DNA of 64,000 nt, from contig NZ_VJZZ01000016.1 in the NCBI RefSeq assembly GCF_009659535.1, positions 62,001 to 126,000 on the forward strand, read 5' to 3'. Source of the stretch: Aggregicoccus sp. 17bor-14 (GTDB lineage: Bacteria > Myxococcota > Myxococcia > Myxococcales > Myxococcaceae). Below the pieces are notes generated by a model that saw nothing but the letters and a program-made list of their open reading frames with translations, did not search any database and was not told where the DNA came from. Both the position numbers and the translations under genes were made by a program. Below are positions 32,942 through 40,502 of this stretch, in pieces. The first letter of the stretch is position 1. The number at the start of each line of letters is the position of its first letter.

Positions 32942-33448
32942 GTGGAGCTCCGCGACTACAACGGGACAGGGCGATGGTCGCGCGACAGCATCATCGCCCG
33001 CTACCGGCAGTACTGCCGGGACCTCGGAGTGCCCGAGCAGACGGACATCACACCGCCGGAGCAATCGGAAGGCGACGTCCGATGGGTCTATCCGATGATG
33101 CACGAGGTGATCCGAGGCATCGAGGCCGGTGACCGCGCCTGCATCGCCCTGGGCCTCGACTTCATCGAGGAGGACCAGCACTTCCCCTTCGGAAGAACGA
33201 TCAAGTCCGACGTGGCACGCGCCCTGCGGCGCGCAGAGCTGGACGAGGGCCAGAAGGAGCGCGCGCGGAGACGCATCGTCTCCATGCTCATCCAGGGCAA
33301 GGTCCCTCACGAGTACAAGCAGTACGCGAAGCTGCTCCGGCGCGTCGGCGTGGGAGAGCACTGGCCCGAGGTGGAAGCCCGGGTCTCGCGTGAGAACCCC
33401 TACGTGATGCGCTGGTTCAGGTACTTCCGCCAGGCCTTCGGCAGGTAG
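32942..33448 (+). CDS. Conserved hypothetical protein
   Basis: A 168-residue soluble, charged protein without signal or helices; central motif DFIEEDQHFPFGRTIKSDVA followed by a basic helix-rich stretch (RRAELDEGQKERARRRI). I do not recognise a named family, though the central motif looks conserved. GTG start 32942 has no strong ribosome site. It lies next to the immunity-like genes on the other side of the CBS pair and ends 1 bp from the convergent VOC gene. Confidence 0.65.
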   Translation: MELRDYNGTGRWSRDSIIARYRQYCRDLGVPEQTDITPPEQSEGDVRWVYPMMHEVIRGIEAGDRACIALGLDFIEEDQHFPFGRTIKSDVARALRRAELDEGQKERARRRIVSMLIQGKVPHEYKQYAKLLRRVGVGEHWPEVEARVSRENPYVMRWFRYFRQAFGR

Positions 33449-33449
33449 C

Positions 33450-33872
33450 TCAGCTCGCCTCGCCGTCCGGACTGGCGATGACGACGACGTAGCCGTCCAG
33501 GTCCTCGAGCCACATCTCCCGGTGCTGGGGCGCCGGGTTGACGTGCGGCTCCTCGATTACCCGCGCGCCCAGGCGCCTCGCGCGCTCCACCGCCGCATCG
33601 AAGTCGTCGACCTCGAACCACAGGAGCACGCCGTGGCCGTGCGGCGCGCGATCCGCACCCACCAGGTTCGGATGGTCCTCGGCATCCCAGCGATGCAGCT
33701 GGAGCACGAGGCTCTCTCCACTCCAGAGCCGGTCGTAGAAGAGCCGGTGCGGGTGGTCCGCGTCACCGCCGTGCACCTGCAGCAGCGTCTGGTACCACGC
33801 GCTGCTGGCCTTCACGTCCTTTACCGCGATGAGCGGCTGCGGCCGTACCGTGGGTCGACTGGAGGAGAGCAT
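33450..33872 (-). CDS. VOC (glyoxalase/bleomycin-resistance) superfamily protein
   Basis: A 140-residue protein with the paired beta-alpha-beta-beta-beta units of the vicinal oxygen chelate fold: VKDVKASSAWYQTLL in the first half, and LWFEVDDFDAAVERARRLGARV with MWLEDLDGYVVVIASP in the second. Metal-ligand positions H and E are plausible but the substrate cannot be deduced. Adjacent to an SDR gene on the same strand, 63 bp apart. Confidence 0.85.
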   Translation of the reverse strand: MLSSSRPTVRPQPLIAVKDVKASSAWYQTLLQVHGGDADHPHRLFYDRLWSGESLVLQLHRWDAEDHPNLVGADRAPHGHGVLLWFEVDDFDAAVERARRLGARVIEEPHVNPAPQHREMWLEDLDGYVVVIASPDGEAS

Positions 33873-33935
33873 GGAGAGCTCGAGCCTAGCACCCGGACGG
33901 AGCTGCGATTCCAGGCCCCCAGCCCGCGGCGCTCC

Positions 33936-34655
33936 TCAGACCAGGCGGTGGCCGCCGTCCACCGAGAGCACCTCTCCGGTAGTGAACCCGTTGCTCAGCA
34001 GGAAGAGCGCCGCGTGGCCCAGGTCGGCCGTCGTCCCGATGCGGCGTGCGGGCAGGCGCTGGGCCTGCTGGGCGAAGCGCTCGTCGCGCGCTGCGGGTGT
34101 GGCGAGGCGGTCCCACAACGGCGTCTCCACCCAGCCGGGGGAGAGCGCATTGACGCGCACCGGTGCAAGCTCGAGCGCCAGCGCACGGGTCAGGGAGTGG
34201 AGCGCGCCGTTGGCCGCGGCCACCACCGCGCCGCTCGGCCCGGGCCGGTCGGAGGCCACCCCGGTGACGAAGAGCAGGGAGCCACCGGCCTGCAGCCGTG
34301 CATGCTTGGCCACCCGCAGCGCGACGCCCAGCTTCGAGTCGAGCACGCGCTGCGCCGCCGCCAGGTCGAGCTGGTGCACCCCTTGCGCCTCCACGTGCAC
34401 CGTCGTGGTGACCACGTGGTCCACGGGCCCCGCCGTCTCGAAGAGGCGGCGCACCGCCTCCTCGTGCGTCGCGTCCGCGGCGAAGGTGGCCACCCGGGCC
34501 GGTGCGTCCAGGTCCCGTGCGGCCGAGGCGAGCCGCTCCTCCGAGCGTCCGCAGAGTGTGACGCGAGCTCCCGCGCCGAGGGCTGCCCGGGCGATGCCCA
34601 GGCCGATGCCGGAGGAGCCACCGATGACGACGACGTGACGAGCGTTCAAGTTCAT
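33936..34655 (-). CDS. Short-chain dehydrogenase/reductase
   Basis: A 239-residue SDR enzyme: NAD(P)-binding GGSSGIGLGIA, and a C-terminal DGGHRLV typical of the family. The usual catalytic YxxxK is not clear: where Tyr is expected the sequence reads GAVVAAANGALHSL, so the Tyr and Lys appear replaced (as in some SDR-like proteins), and catalysis may be altered. Divergent from a LysR regulator, the usual arrangement for a regulated oxidoreductase. Confidence 0.82.
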   Translation of the reverse strand: MNLNARHVVVIGGSSGIGLGIARAALGAGARVTLCGRSEERLASAARDLDAPARVATFAADATHEEAVRRLFETAGPVDHVVTTTVHVEAQGVHQLDLAAAQRVLDSKLGVALRVAKHARLQAGGSLLFVTGVASDRPGPSGAVVAAANGALHSLTRALALELAPVRVNALSPGWVETPLWDRLATPAARDERFAQQAQRLPARRIGTTADLGHAALFLLSNGFTTGEVLSVDGGHRLV

Positions 34656-34773
34656 GGGGGAGGAGATACGCCTCGCGGCGCCTCCCGGCGACGGGACGAA
34701 ATGAGATGCACCATCCCATTGATGCAATGATGCCGCTCTCCGCAGGGCGTGCGGACGTGGCAGCCTCGCGGCC

Positions 34774-35658
34774 ATGACCGGACTTCCCCCGTCGGAGGAC
34801 CTGCAGCTGTTCGTCGCTGTCGCGCGCCACCTGAGCTTCGTGGAGGCGTCGCGCCGCACCGGCGTGCCCACGAGCTCGGTGAGCCGGCGCGTGGTGCGCC
34901 TGGAGGAGGCGCTCGGCGTCCGGCTGCTGCAGCGCACCTCGCGCCAGGTGGCGCTGACGCAGGAGGGCGCGCGGCTGCTCGAGCGCGCCGCGCCCCTGGT
35001 GGATGGCCTCGCCGTGGCGCTGCAGTCGACGGCCGAGCGCGAGGCAGAGCCGGCCGGACGCCTGCGTGTGACGGCGCCGGTGATGACGGGCGCACGCCGC
35101 GTGGCGCCTGCCCTCTTCGCCTTCGTCGCGCGCCATCCGCGCGTCACGCTGGAGCTCGACCTGAGCAACGCCGTCGTCCCCCTGGTGGAGGCGGGCGTCG
35201 ACCTCGCCTTCCGCGCGGGGCCCGTGCGGGACGCGGAGCTCGTCGCGCGTCACCTCTGGTCGGTCCCCTTCACGCTCGCTGCGGCCCCCGCCCTCGTGCG
35301 CGAGGCGCTCGGAGGCCGCACGCGCGTGTCGCGCGACGTCCTCGGCACACTGCCCGCCGTCTTCAGCCGGCCAGGTGGCTGGAGGTTGCGCCGCCGCGAC
35401 GGCTCGCTGGACGTGGTGCGGCCGCGCGAGCGGGTCACGGTCAACGACCCGCGCGTCGCGCTCGACGCGGCCCTGCGCGGGCTCGGGGTGGTATGCGCCC
35501 CACTCGAGGACGTGGAGGCGCAGGGCGGTGCGCTCCAGCAGCTGACGGTCCCGGGCCGCAGCGTGGAGTCGCGCGAGCTGTACGCCGTCTATCCCTCGCG
35601 GCGCCTGCTCCCTGCGCGCGTGCGCCTCGCGCTCGAGTGGGTGCGCACGCAGGCCTGA
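34774..35658 (+). CDS. LysR-family transcriptional regulator
   Basis: A 294-residue LysR-type regulator. The winged helix at residues 5-62 contains LQLFVAVARHLSFVEASRRTGVP and SVSRRVVRLEEALGVRLLQR; the remainder is the periplasmic-binding-like effector domain. It closely resembles the subgroup usually paired with a divergent oxidoreductase, here the SDR gene 118 bp away, which it probably controls. Confidence 0.92.
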   Translation: MTGLPPSEDLQLFVAVARHLSFVEASRRTGVPTSSVSRRVVRLEEALGVRLLQRTSRQVALTQEGARLLERAAPLVDGLAVALQSTAEREAEPAGRLRVTAPVMTGARRVAPALFAFVARHPRVTLELDLSNAVVPLVEAGVDLAFRAGPVRDAELVARHLWSVPFTLAAAPALVREALGGRTRVSRDVLGTLPAVFSRPGGWRLRRRDGSLDVVRPRERVTVNDPRVALDAALRGLGVVCAPLEDVEAQGGALQQLTVPGRSVESRELYAVYPSRRLLPARVRLALEWVRTQA

Positions 35659-35677
35659 GCTTCCAGAGCGCGCGGCG

Positions 35678-36505
35678 CTACCGCTGTTCGAGCGCGTACT
35701 CGAACGACTCCAGCCGCGCGCGCCAGTAGAGCTGCAGGCCCTCGGGCAGCTCCCAGCCGACCTCGGCCCCGCGCGGCACCTGCATCCCGTCGACGCGCTC
35801 GTAGCTCCAGAAGCGTCCCTTCCAGGGCGTGAGCACGGGCCTGCCATCCACGTCGCGGTAGCGCAGCGCGGAGACCTCGACGATCTCCCCCTGCGCGCCG
35901 AAGCGGAAGTCCGCCGATGCGGAGACGCCCGAGTCCTGCACCGTCACGCGCGCCGTGTGCGCATCGAGGGCTGACCAGGTGAGCCCCTCGCGCGGGAGCA
36001 GGGCGGTGGGAAGCCACACGGTCTCGGCGAGCCAGCGCTGCAGCGAGGCCTCCGCCATCTCGCGCGTGCCGTGCTGATCCACCACGGGCACCAGCGCCTC
36101 TACCTTGCCCAGCATCCGTCCCTCGCCGCGCAGGTAGCTGTCGCGCACGCGCACCGTGAGCAGTGGATTCATCCGGATGGAGGCGTCCCACACGAAGCCC
36201 GGCGTGCCCCCGGAGAAGTGCTGCTCGGCGCGCATGGGGCTCCAGGTGCCGGGGCGCAGGAGGAACTCGCCCCGCTGCACCTCGTGCGCGCCGCGGATGG
36301 GCGCCTGACCTGCGGGCAGCGCGAAGGCGAAGTAGCGGGCCACGGGCGCGGGGAGCTCCGCGGAAACGGTACGCCCCGCGGGCTCGAGGCGCTCCAGCTG
36401 GACGACCGCCCACGCCGTGTCCCGCCGCCAGCGCGCGTGCGCGAGTGCCACGGCGCCCACTGCACCGCCCACCACCAGCAGCCCGATACCCGACCACGGC
36501 CTCAT
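35678..36505 (-). CDS. DUF6920 (DUF6544-type) protein
   Basis: A 275-residue protein with one N-terminal hydrophobic helix and the conserved pattern of the DUF6920 family: LPAPVARYFAFALP, GTPGFVWDASIRM, VRDSYLRGEGRMLGK, ETVWLPTALLP and TPWKGRFWSYERVDGMQVP. The function of the family is unknown. It lies 51 bp downstream of the nnrS gene on the same strand and could be read through from it. Confidence 0.8.
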   Translation of the reverse strand: MRPWSGIGLLVVGGAVGAVALAHARWRRDTAWAVVQLERLEPAGRTVSAELPAPVARYFAFALPAGQAPIRGAHEVQRGEFLLRPGTWSPMRAEQHFSGGTPGFVWDASIRMNPLLTVRVRDSYLRGEGRMLGKVEALVPVVDQHGTREMAEASLQRWLAETVWLPTALLPREGLTWSALDAHTARVTVQDSGVSASADFRFGAQGEIVEVSALRYRDVDGRPVLTPWKGRFWSYERVDGMQVPRGAEVGWELPEGLQLYWRARLESFEYALEQR

Positions 36506-36556
36506 GGTGCGACCTCCTCCACGTCCTGCGCGGCCCTGCGCCGCGCGAGTCTCCGC

Positions 36557-37726
36557 TCAGCCAGCCTCCGCGCGCGGAGGCGCACTCCGCAGCCGAGGCA
36601 CCACCAGCGCGGCCCACAGCGCGAGCGCGCCGAGGAAGCACGCGGCCGCGCCCGCGAGCCACCCGCGGAAGTGCGCCGGGTCCAGCGACACGAGCCCGCG
36701 CAGCAGGAGCGCACTCAAGCTCAGCGCGCCGCAGCCCGCCACGTGCCACGGGCTCGCGCGCAGCAGGCCTCCATAGCCGCCGTGCGCGAGCACCACGTGC
36801 GTGCTGATGGACAGGGTGATCAGCGCGAGCCCTCCGATGAACACCACGTGCTCGCCCGCCACCCGGTGCGCGGGGAACAGCGCCACGAGCGCGTAGCCCA
36901 CGGGAAGGAGCCACGCGCTGAGCCACACGAAGCGCCGGTGCAGGCCGCGCTCGGTGGGCGCGCGCCACAGGCCCATGGGGCCCACGAGCAGGCCCGCGCA
37001 CACCGCCGCGCGCAGCGCGTAGCCCAGCTGCGTGGAGCGCGCCGCTTCCAGCCAGAAGCTCGCGATGAAGAGCAGCGCCGCGCCCAGGTGCAGCAGGCCC
37101 GTGACGCCGAGCAGGTGGTCTCCGGGATTCGCCGGCGGCCGCGCGTAGAGCAGCACGGGCAGCAGCAGCGTGCCCACGCCCAGCACCAGCCCGGTGAGCA
37201 TGCCTTGCGTGAGCAGCCCCTGGCCCATCAGGTGCCCCATCGGCAGCAGCTCGGCGGGCGCCGCGGTGAGCAGCGAGCCCACGAGCCCCATCACCAGCGA
37301 CACCGGCAGCCACGCGAAGCCGCCGGGCACCTGCTTCTGCGGCCGCAGCGCGCGCGCCCCCACGAAGCCCACCAGCATGAGCAACAGCAGCACCCACAGC
37401 GCCTGGCTCAGCGCGAGCTGTCCCATCCACGCGGCCCCCGTGAGGGCGACGGGCAGCAGCAGCGCGAGCCCCATCTGCCAGGCCGCGGGCGCGCGCGTGG
37501 CGGTGCGCCTCGGCACGAAGGTGAAGAGGAAGCCCAGCACGTAGGAGGCGAGGAAGCCCTGCACCAGCGCGAGCGCGTGGAAGACGGGGTCGTAGCGCAG
37601 GCTCGCGCCCAGCCCGAAGAGCAGCCAGGGGAGCACGCCCGCCACCCCCAGCAGCGCGCCGAGAGGGAAGAGGAGGCGGTAGGGCTCGCGCCGCCAGGTG
37701 GGGGCGGAGAGGAAGGTGGTCGTCAT
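36557..37726 (-). CDS. nnrS: NnrS family membrane protein
   Basis: A 389-residue protein with about twelve helices matching NnrS, a haem/copper membrane protein that protects against nitrosative stress: the N-terminal RREPYRLLFPLGALLGVAGVLPW, then FHALALVQGFLASYVLGFLFT with its conserved His, and PMGHLMGQGL. The start at 37726 (MTTTFLSAP) is preferred over 37744, which overlaps a putative promoter. It is divergent from hemN and shares that gene's activator sites. Confidence 0.9.
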   Translation of the reverse strand: MTTTFLSAPTWRREPYRLLFPLGALLGVAGVLPWLLFGLGASLRYDPVFHALALVQGFLASYVLGFLFTFVPRRTATRAPAAWQMGLALLLPVALTGAAWMGQLALSQALWVLLLLMLVGFVGARALRPQKQVPGGFAWLPVSLVMGLVGSLLTAAPAELLPMGHLMGQGLLTQGMLTGLVLGVGTLLLPVLLYARPPANPGDHLLGVTGLLHLGAALLFIASFWLEAARSTQLGYALRAAVCAGLLVGPMGLWRAPTERGLHRRFVWLSAWLLPVGYALVALFPAHRVAGEHVVFIGGLALITLSISTHVVLAHGGYGGLLRASPWHVAGCGALSLSALLLRGLVSLDPAHFRGWLAGAAACFLGALALWAALVVPRLRSAPPRAEAG

Positions 37727-37739
37727 GGGGTGGACCAGA

Positions 37740-37755
37740 TGCATGGGCTGCGCCC
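37740..37755 (-). promoter_or_regulatory. Candidate sigma-54-type promoter of nnrS
   Basis: Minus-strand GGGCGCAGCCCATGCA has GG-N10-GC spacing, but is 44 bp from the palindrome pair. An alternative, CGGGGTGAGGGAAGCG (37755-37770), lies at the usual 29 bp and partly inside a dispersed repeat. The choice is open. Confidence 0.45.
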
Positions 37756-37759
37756 GCTT

Positions 37760-37796
37760 CCCTCACCCCGTCCCTCTCCCAGGGGGAGAGGGGACA
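37760..37796. repeat. Dispersed palindromic repeat, copy 8, in the nnrS-hemN control region
   Basis: Full-length copy, forward orientation, between the nnrS promoter candidate and the activator sites; the only copy located inside a regulon control region. Confidence 0.9.
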
Positions 37797-37799
37797 GCT

Positions 37800-37845
37800 G
37801 CGCCCGTTTTGCGCTTCTAGAACCGGCGCCGCGCAAAGGTTGCGC
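37800..37845. promoter_or_regulatory. Paired palindromic activator sites (nnrS/hemN)
   Basis: GCGCCCGTTTTGCGC (37800-37814) and GCGCAAAGGTTGCGC (37831-37845, consensus), starts 31 bp apart between divergent nnrS and hemN. Confidence 0.72.
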
Positions 37846-37876
37846 GCCCGGGGGCGCCGCTGCCCCGCGTGAAGGC

Positions 37877-37892
37877 TGGCACGGGGATTGGA
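37877..37892 (+). promoter_or_regulatory. Sigma-54-type promoter of hemN
   Basis: TGGCACGGGGATTGGA: perfect -24 half, GG at the -12 position instead of GC; 31 bp after the palindromes. Predicted start near 37903, only about 3 bases before the ATG. Confidence 0.68.
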
Positions 37893-37905
37893 ATCACCCG
37901 GCCTC

Positions 37906-39279
37906 ATGAGCCTCACCTCCTTCGAAGTGCCCACGCCGTCCGAAGCGCTGATGCGCCGCTACGCGGTCGCGGGGCCCCGCTACACCAGCTATCCCACCGC
38001 GCCCGAGTGGCACGACTCCTTCGGGGCGGAGGCCTTCGGTGAGCGCCTGGACGCGGCGGCGCACATGGGCGAGGACGCGCCGCTCTCGCTCTACGTGCAC
38101 CTGCCCTTCTGCAAGAGCCTGTGCTGGTACTGCGGCTGCAACGTGGTCATCTCGAAGGAGCAGGGCGCGGCGGACCGCTACCTGGACCACCTGGAGCTCG
38201 AGCTCGCGATGGTGGCCGAGCGCCTGGGCGCGCGCCGCAGCCTCTCGCAGATCCACTGGGGCGGCGGCACGCCCACCTTCCTCTCCGAGGCGCAGATCGA
38301 GCGGCTGTGGGCGGCCATCACCCGCCACTTCCGCCCGCAGGCGGACGCCGAGGTGGCCATCGAGATCCACCCCGCGCTCACCACCCGCTCGCAGCTCGCG
38401 CTGCTGCGCCGGCTCGGCTTCAACCGCCTCTCCATGGGGCTGCAGGACTTCGACCCGCTGGTGCAGGAGGCGACGAACCGCCTGCAGACCCCCGAGCAGA
38501 CGCGCTCGCTGCTCGACTACGGGCGCAGCCTCGGCTTCGGCGGCGTGAACTTCGACCTCATCTACGGCCTGCCGCACCAGAACCCGGAGCGCTGGGCGCG
38601 CACGCTGGAGCTGGTGCGCGGCATGGCCCCGGACCGGCTCGCCGTCTACTCGTTCGCGTACATGCCGGACGTGCTCAAGCACCAGAAGCGCATGCCGGCG
38701 GAAGCCCTACCGGTGACGCGGGTGAAGCTGGACCTGTTCCGCTCCGCGTACCGCTCCTTCGTTGAGGCAGGCTACCGGCCCATCGGAATGGACCACTTCG
38801 CCCTGCCCACCGACGAGCTCGCGCGCGCGCAGGAGCGGCGCACGCTGGGGCGCAACTTCCAGGGCTACACGGTGAAGGCCGCGCCGGACGTGGTGGCGGT
38901 GGGCAGCACCGGCATCAGCGACGTGGGCGGCGCCTACGCCCAGAACGTGCGCGCGCTGCCCTACTACTACGAGCGCATCGCGGGCGGCCGCTTCGCCACC
39001 GAGCGCGGCCTGCGCCTGAGCGCGGACGACCAGCGCCGCCGCGCCCTCATCACCCAGGTGATGTGCAACTTCTGGGTGGACCTGGGCGAGGACGCGCCCG
39101 AGTACTTCGCCCCCGAGCTGGAGCGGCTGCGCGCCTTCGAGGAGGACGGGCTTCTGGTGCGCGACGGCACCCAGCTGCAGCTCACGGCACTCGGGCGGCT
39201 CTTCGTGCGCAACGTGGCGATGGTGTTCGACTCCTACCTCGCGCGCGCCGAGCGCCCGCGCTTCAGCCAGACGGTGTAG
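37906..39279 (+). CDS. hemN: Oxygen-independent coproporphyrinogen III oxidase
   Basis: Radical-SAM enzyme that makes protoporphyrinogen IX without oxygen, needed for haem synthesis under anoxia. The 457-residue protein has the family N-terminus VAGPRYTSYPTAPEW, the 4Fe-4S site C69-x3-C73-x2-C76 followed by G-C78, the glycine motif HWGGGTPTFLS, and the HemN trailing domain. The upstream -24/-12 promoter predicts an almost leaderless message from this ATG; a Met at residue 17 (MRRYAVAG) is an alternative. It is 2 bp before a hemerythrin gene, forming an operon. Confidence 0.95.
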   Translation: MSLTSFEVPTPSEALMRRYAVAGPRYTSYPTAPEWHDSFGAEAFGERLDAAAHMGEDAPLSLYVHLPFCKSLCWYCGCNVVISKEQGAADRYLDHLELELAMVAERLGARRSLSQIHWGGGTPTFLSEAQIERLWAAITRHFRPQADAEVAIEIHPALTTRSQLALLRRLGFNRLSMGLQDFDPLVQEATNRLQTPEQTRSLLDYGRSLGFGGVNFDLIYGLPHQNPERWARTLELVRGMAPDRLAVYSFAYMPDVLKHQKRMPAEALPVTRVKLDLFRSAYRSFVEAGYRPIGMDHFALPTDELARAQERRTLGRNFQGYTVKAAPDVVAVGSTGISDVGGAYAQNVRALPYYYERIAGGRFATERGLRLSADDQRRRALITQVMCNFWVDLGEDAPEYFAPELERLRAFEEDGLLVRDGTQLQLTALGRLFVRNVAMVFDSYLARAERPRFSQTV

Positions 39280-39281
39280 CC

Positions 39282-39824
39282 ATGCACGTGCTGCAGCTGC
39301 TGCAGGCGGAGCACGGAGACATCGAGCGGGCGCTCGGGCTGCTCGAGCGCGCGTGCGCCGCGGCGAGGGCCGGCCGCCCGTCGCCGCCCGAGGCCTTCGC
39401 GCAGCTCGCGCGCTTCTTCCTCGCGCACGCCGAGGGCAGCCATCACGAGAAGGAGAGCGCCCTCTTCGCGGTGATGGCGATGCAGGCACTGCCAGTCGGC
39501 GACGCGCTGCTGCCCCACCTGGGCTTCGCGCACGCGCTGGGCCACGCGCTCGCCGAGGACCTGGAGACCGCCGTGCAGGCGTGGACCGCGGGGGGCGAGC
39601 AGGAGCCGGTGCTCGAGGCCGCGGCGCGCTACGTGCGCCACCAGCGCGCGCACGCGGCGGACGAGGAGGGCAAGGTGTTCCCGCTCGTGCAGCGCCTGCT
39701 CCCGGCGCACCTGCTCGAGCCGGTGCGCCACCGCTTCGCGCGCACGGAGCTCGGGCACGGGCGGCTCTCGGATGCGCTGCAGCTGCTGCGGCGCGAGCTC
39801 GAGCGGCTCAGCGCGGAGGCCTGA
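39282..39824 (+). CDS. Hemerythrin-like domain protein
   Basis: A 180-residue four-helix protein with the diiron-ligand spacing of hemerythrin-like domains: H10 region (LQAEHGDIE), HAEGSHHEKESALF, then RHQRAHAADEEGKVFPLVQ. Such proteins bind oxygen or NO, or store iron. Co-transcribed with hemN (2-bp gap), so it should be made under the same low-oxygen conditions. The last 17 bp overlap the end of the convergent CBS gene. Confidence 0.85.
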   Translation: MHVLQLLQAEHGDIERALGLLERACAAARAGRPSPPEAFAQLARFFLAHAEGSHHEKESALFAVMAMQALPVGDALLPHLGFAHALGHALAEDLETAVQAWTAGGEQEPVLEAAARYVRHQRAHAADEEGKVFPLVQRLLPAHLLEPVRHRFARTELGHGRLSDALQLLRRELERLSAEA

Positions 39825-40242
39825 ACGCGAGGCAGCGCAGCACGTCCAGCGTGGAGACGATGCCCACCAGGCGCCCCGCCTCGTCCACCACCGGCACGCG
39901 GTGCACCGCGTAGCTGCCCATCAGCAGGGCTGCCTCGCCCACGCTCGCAGTCTCCGGCAGGGTGAGCGCGTGCCCGGTCATCACGTCGCGCACGCGCACC
40001 GGCTGGGCGCCCGCGCCCACCCGCAGCGTGTCCAGCTGCTCCTCCAGCACGTCTGCGCGCGAGAGCATCCCCACGGGCCGGTGCTCGGCGTCCACCACCG
40101 GCAGGCCGCTCACGGTGTTCTCCACGAGCAGCTGCAGCGCCTCGTCCACCGGTTGCTCGGGCCGCACGCTCACCACGGCGCGCGTCATCACGTCGCGCAG
40201 CGGCGTGGCGTCTCCGACTCCCGCGGGTGCCCCGGCCTTCAT
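39808..40242 (-). CDS. Tandem CBS-domain protein
   Basis: A 144-residue two-domain CBS protein (LRDVMTRAVVSVRPEQP with NTVSGLPVVDAEHRPVGMLS, then VRDVMTGHALTLPETAS with AVHRVPVVDEAGRLVGIVS). Its ATG overlaps the stop of the upstream 62-residue membrane protein gene (ATGA), so the two products are translationally coupled and probably act together. Convergent overlap of 17 bp with the hemerythrin gene. Confidence 0.9.
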   Translation of the reverse strand: MKAGAPAGVGDATPLRDVMTRAVVSVRPEQPVDEALQLLVENTVSGLPVVDAEHRPVGMLSRADVLEEQLDTLRVGAGAQPVRVRDVMTGHALTLPETASVGEAALLMGSYAVHRVPVVDEAGRLVGIVSTLDVLRCLAFRPPR

Positions 40243-40427
40243 GCGGCCGACCCGCGCGCGGTGACGGCCCCTGCGCGCTGCGGCGCCGAGGCCGAGGCCC
40301 GCGCCTCCACTGCGCCCAGCATCACCCCGAGCGCGAAGAGCGCCACCAGCGCCGCCACCATCAGGCGCCAGGCGCGCTCCGGCTCCACGCCCTCGATCCA
40401 ACCGGTCACCACGTCCGTCCGCTGCAT
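40239..40427 (-). CDS. 62-residue single-helix membrane protein coupled to a CBS gene
   Basis: A short protein starting MQRTDVVTGWIEGVEPERAW, then one helix (about residues 22-40, MVAALVALFALGVMLGAVEA) and an alanine-rich tail. GAAGGAG ribosome site 7 bases upstream; stop overlaps the CBS start. No family recognised. Palindromes of the regulon lie 30-75 bp upstream. A promoter candidate overlaps this start codon, so translation may instead begin at a GTG a few codons in. Confidence 0.65.
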   Translation of the reverse strand: MQRTDVVTGWIEGVEPERAWRLMVAALVALFALGVMLGAVEARASASAPQRAGAVTARGSAA

Positions 40428-40438
40428 TCCGTGCTCCT
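40423..40438 (-). promoter_or_regulatory. Weak sigma-54-type promoter candidate
   Basis: Minus-strand AGGAGCACGGAATGCA has GG-N10-GC but lies only 18 bp from the palindromes and overlaps the ATG of the small membrane protein gene; low confidence. Confidence 0.3.
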
Positions 40439-40456
40439 TCTCTTCACAGGGGGGGC

Positions 40457-40502
40457 GCGCAGCCACTGCGCACCCACAGCCCCGCTCACGCAAACTCTGC
40501 GC
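40457..40502. promoter_or_regulatory. Paired palindromic activator sites (small protein-CBS operon)
   Basis: GCGCAGCCACTGCGC (40457-40471) and ACGCAAACTCTGCGC (40488-40502), starts 31 bp apart, upstream of the coupled membrane-protein/CBS pair. Confidence 0.68.

Noticed and set aside
40461-40476. Minus-strand TGGGTGCGCAGTGGCT as a -24/-12 promoter for the 62-residue protein
   Set aside because: It coincides with the palindrome at 40457-40471, so the match is better explained by the activator site.
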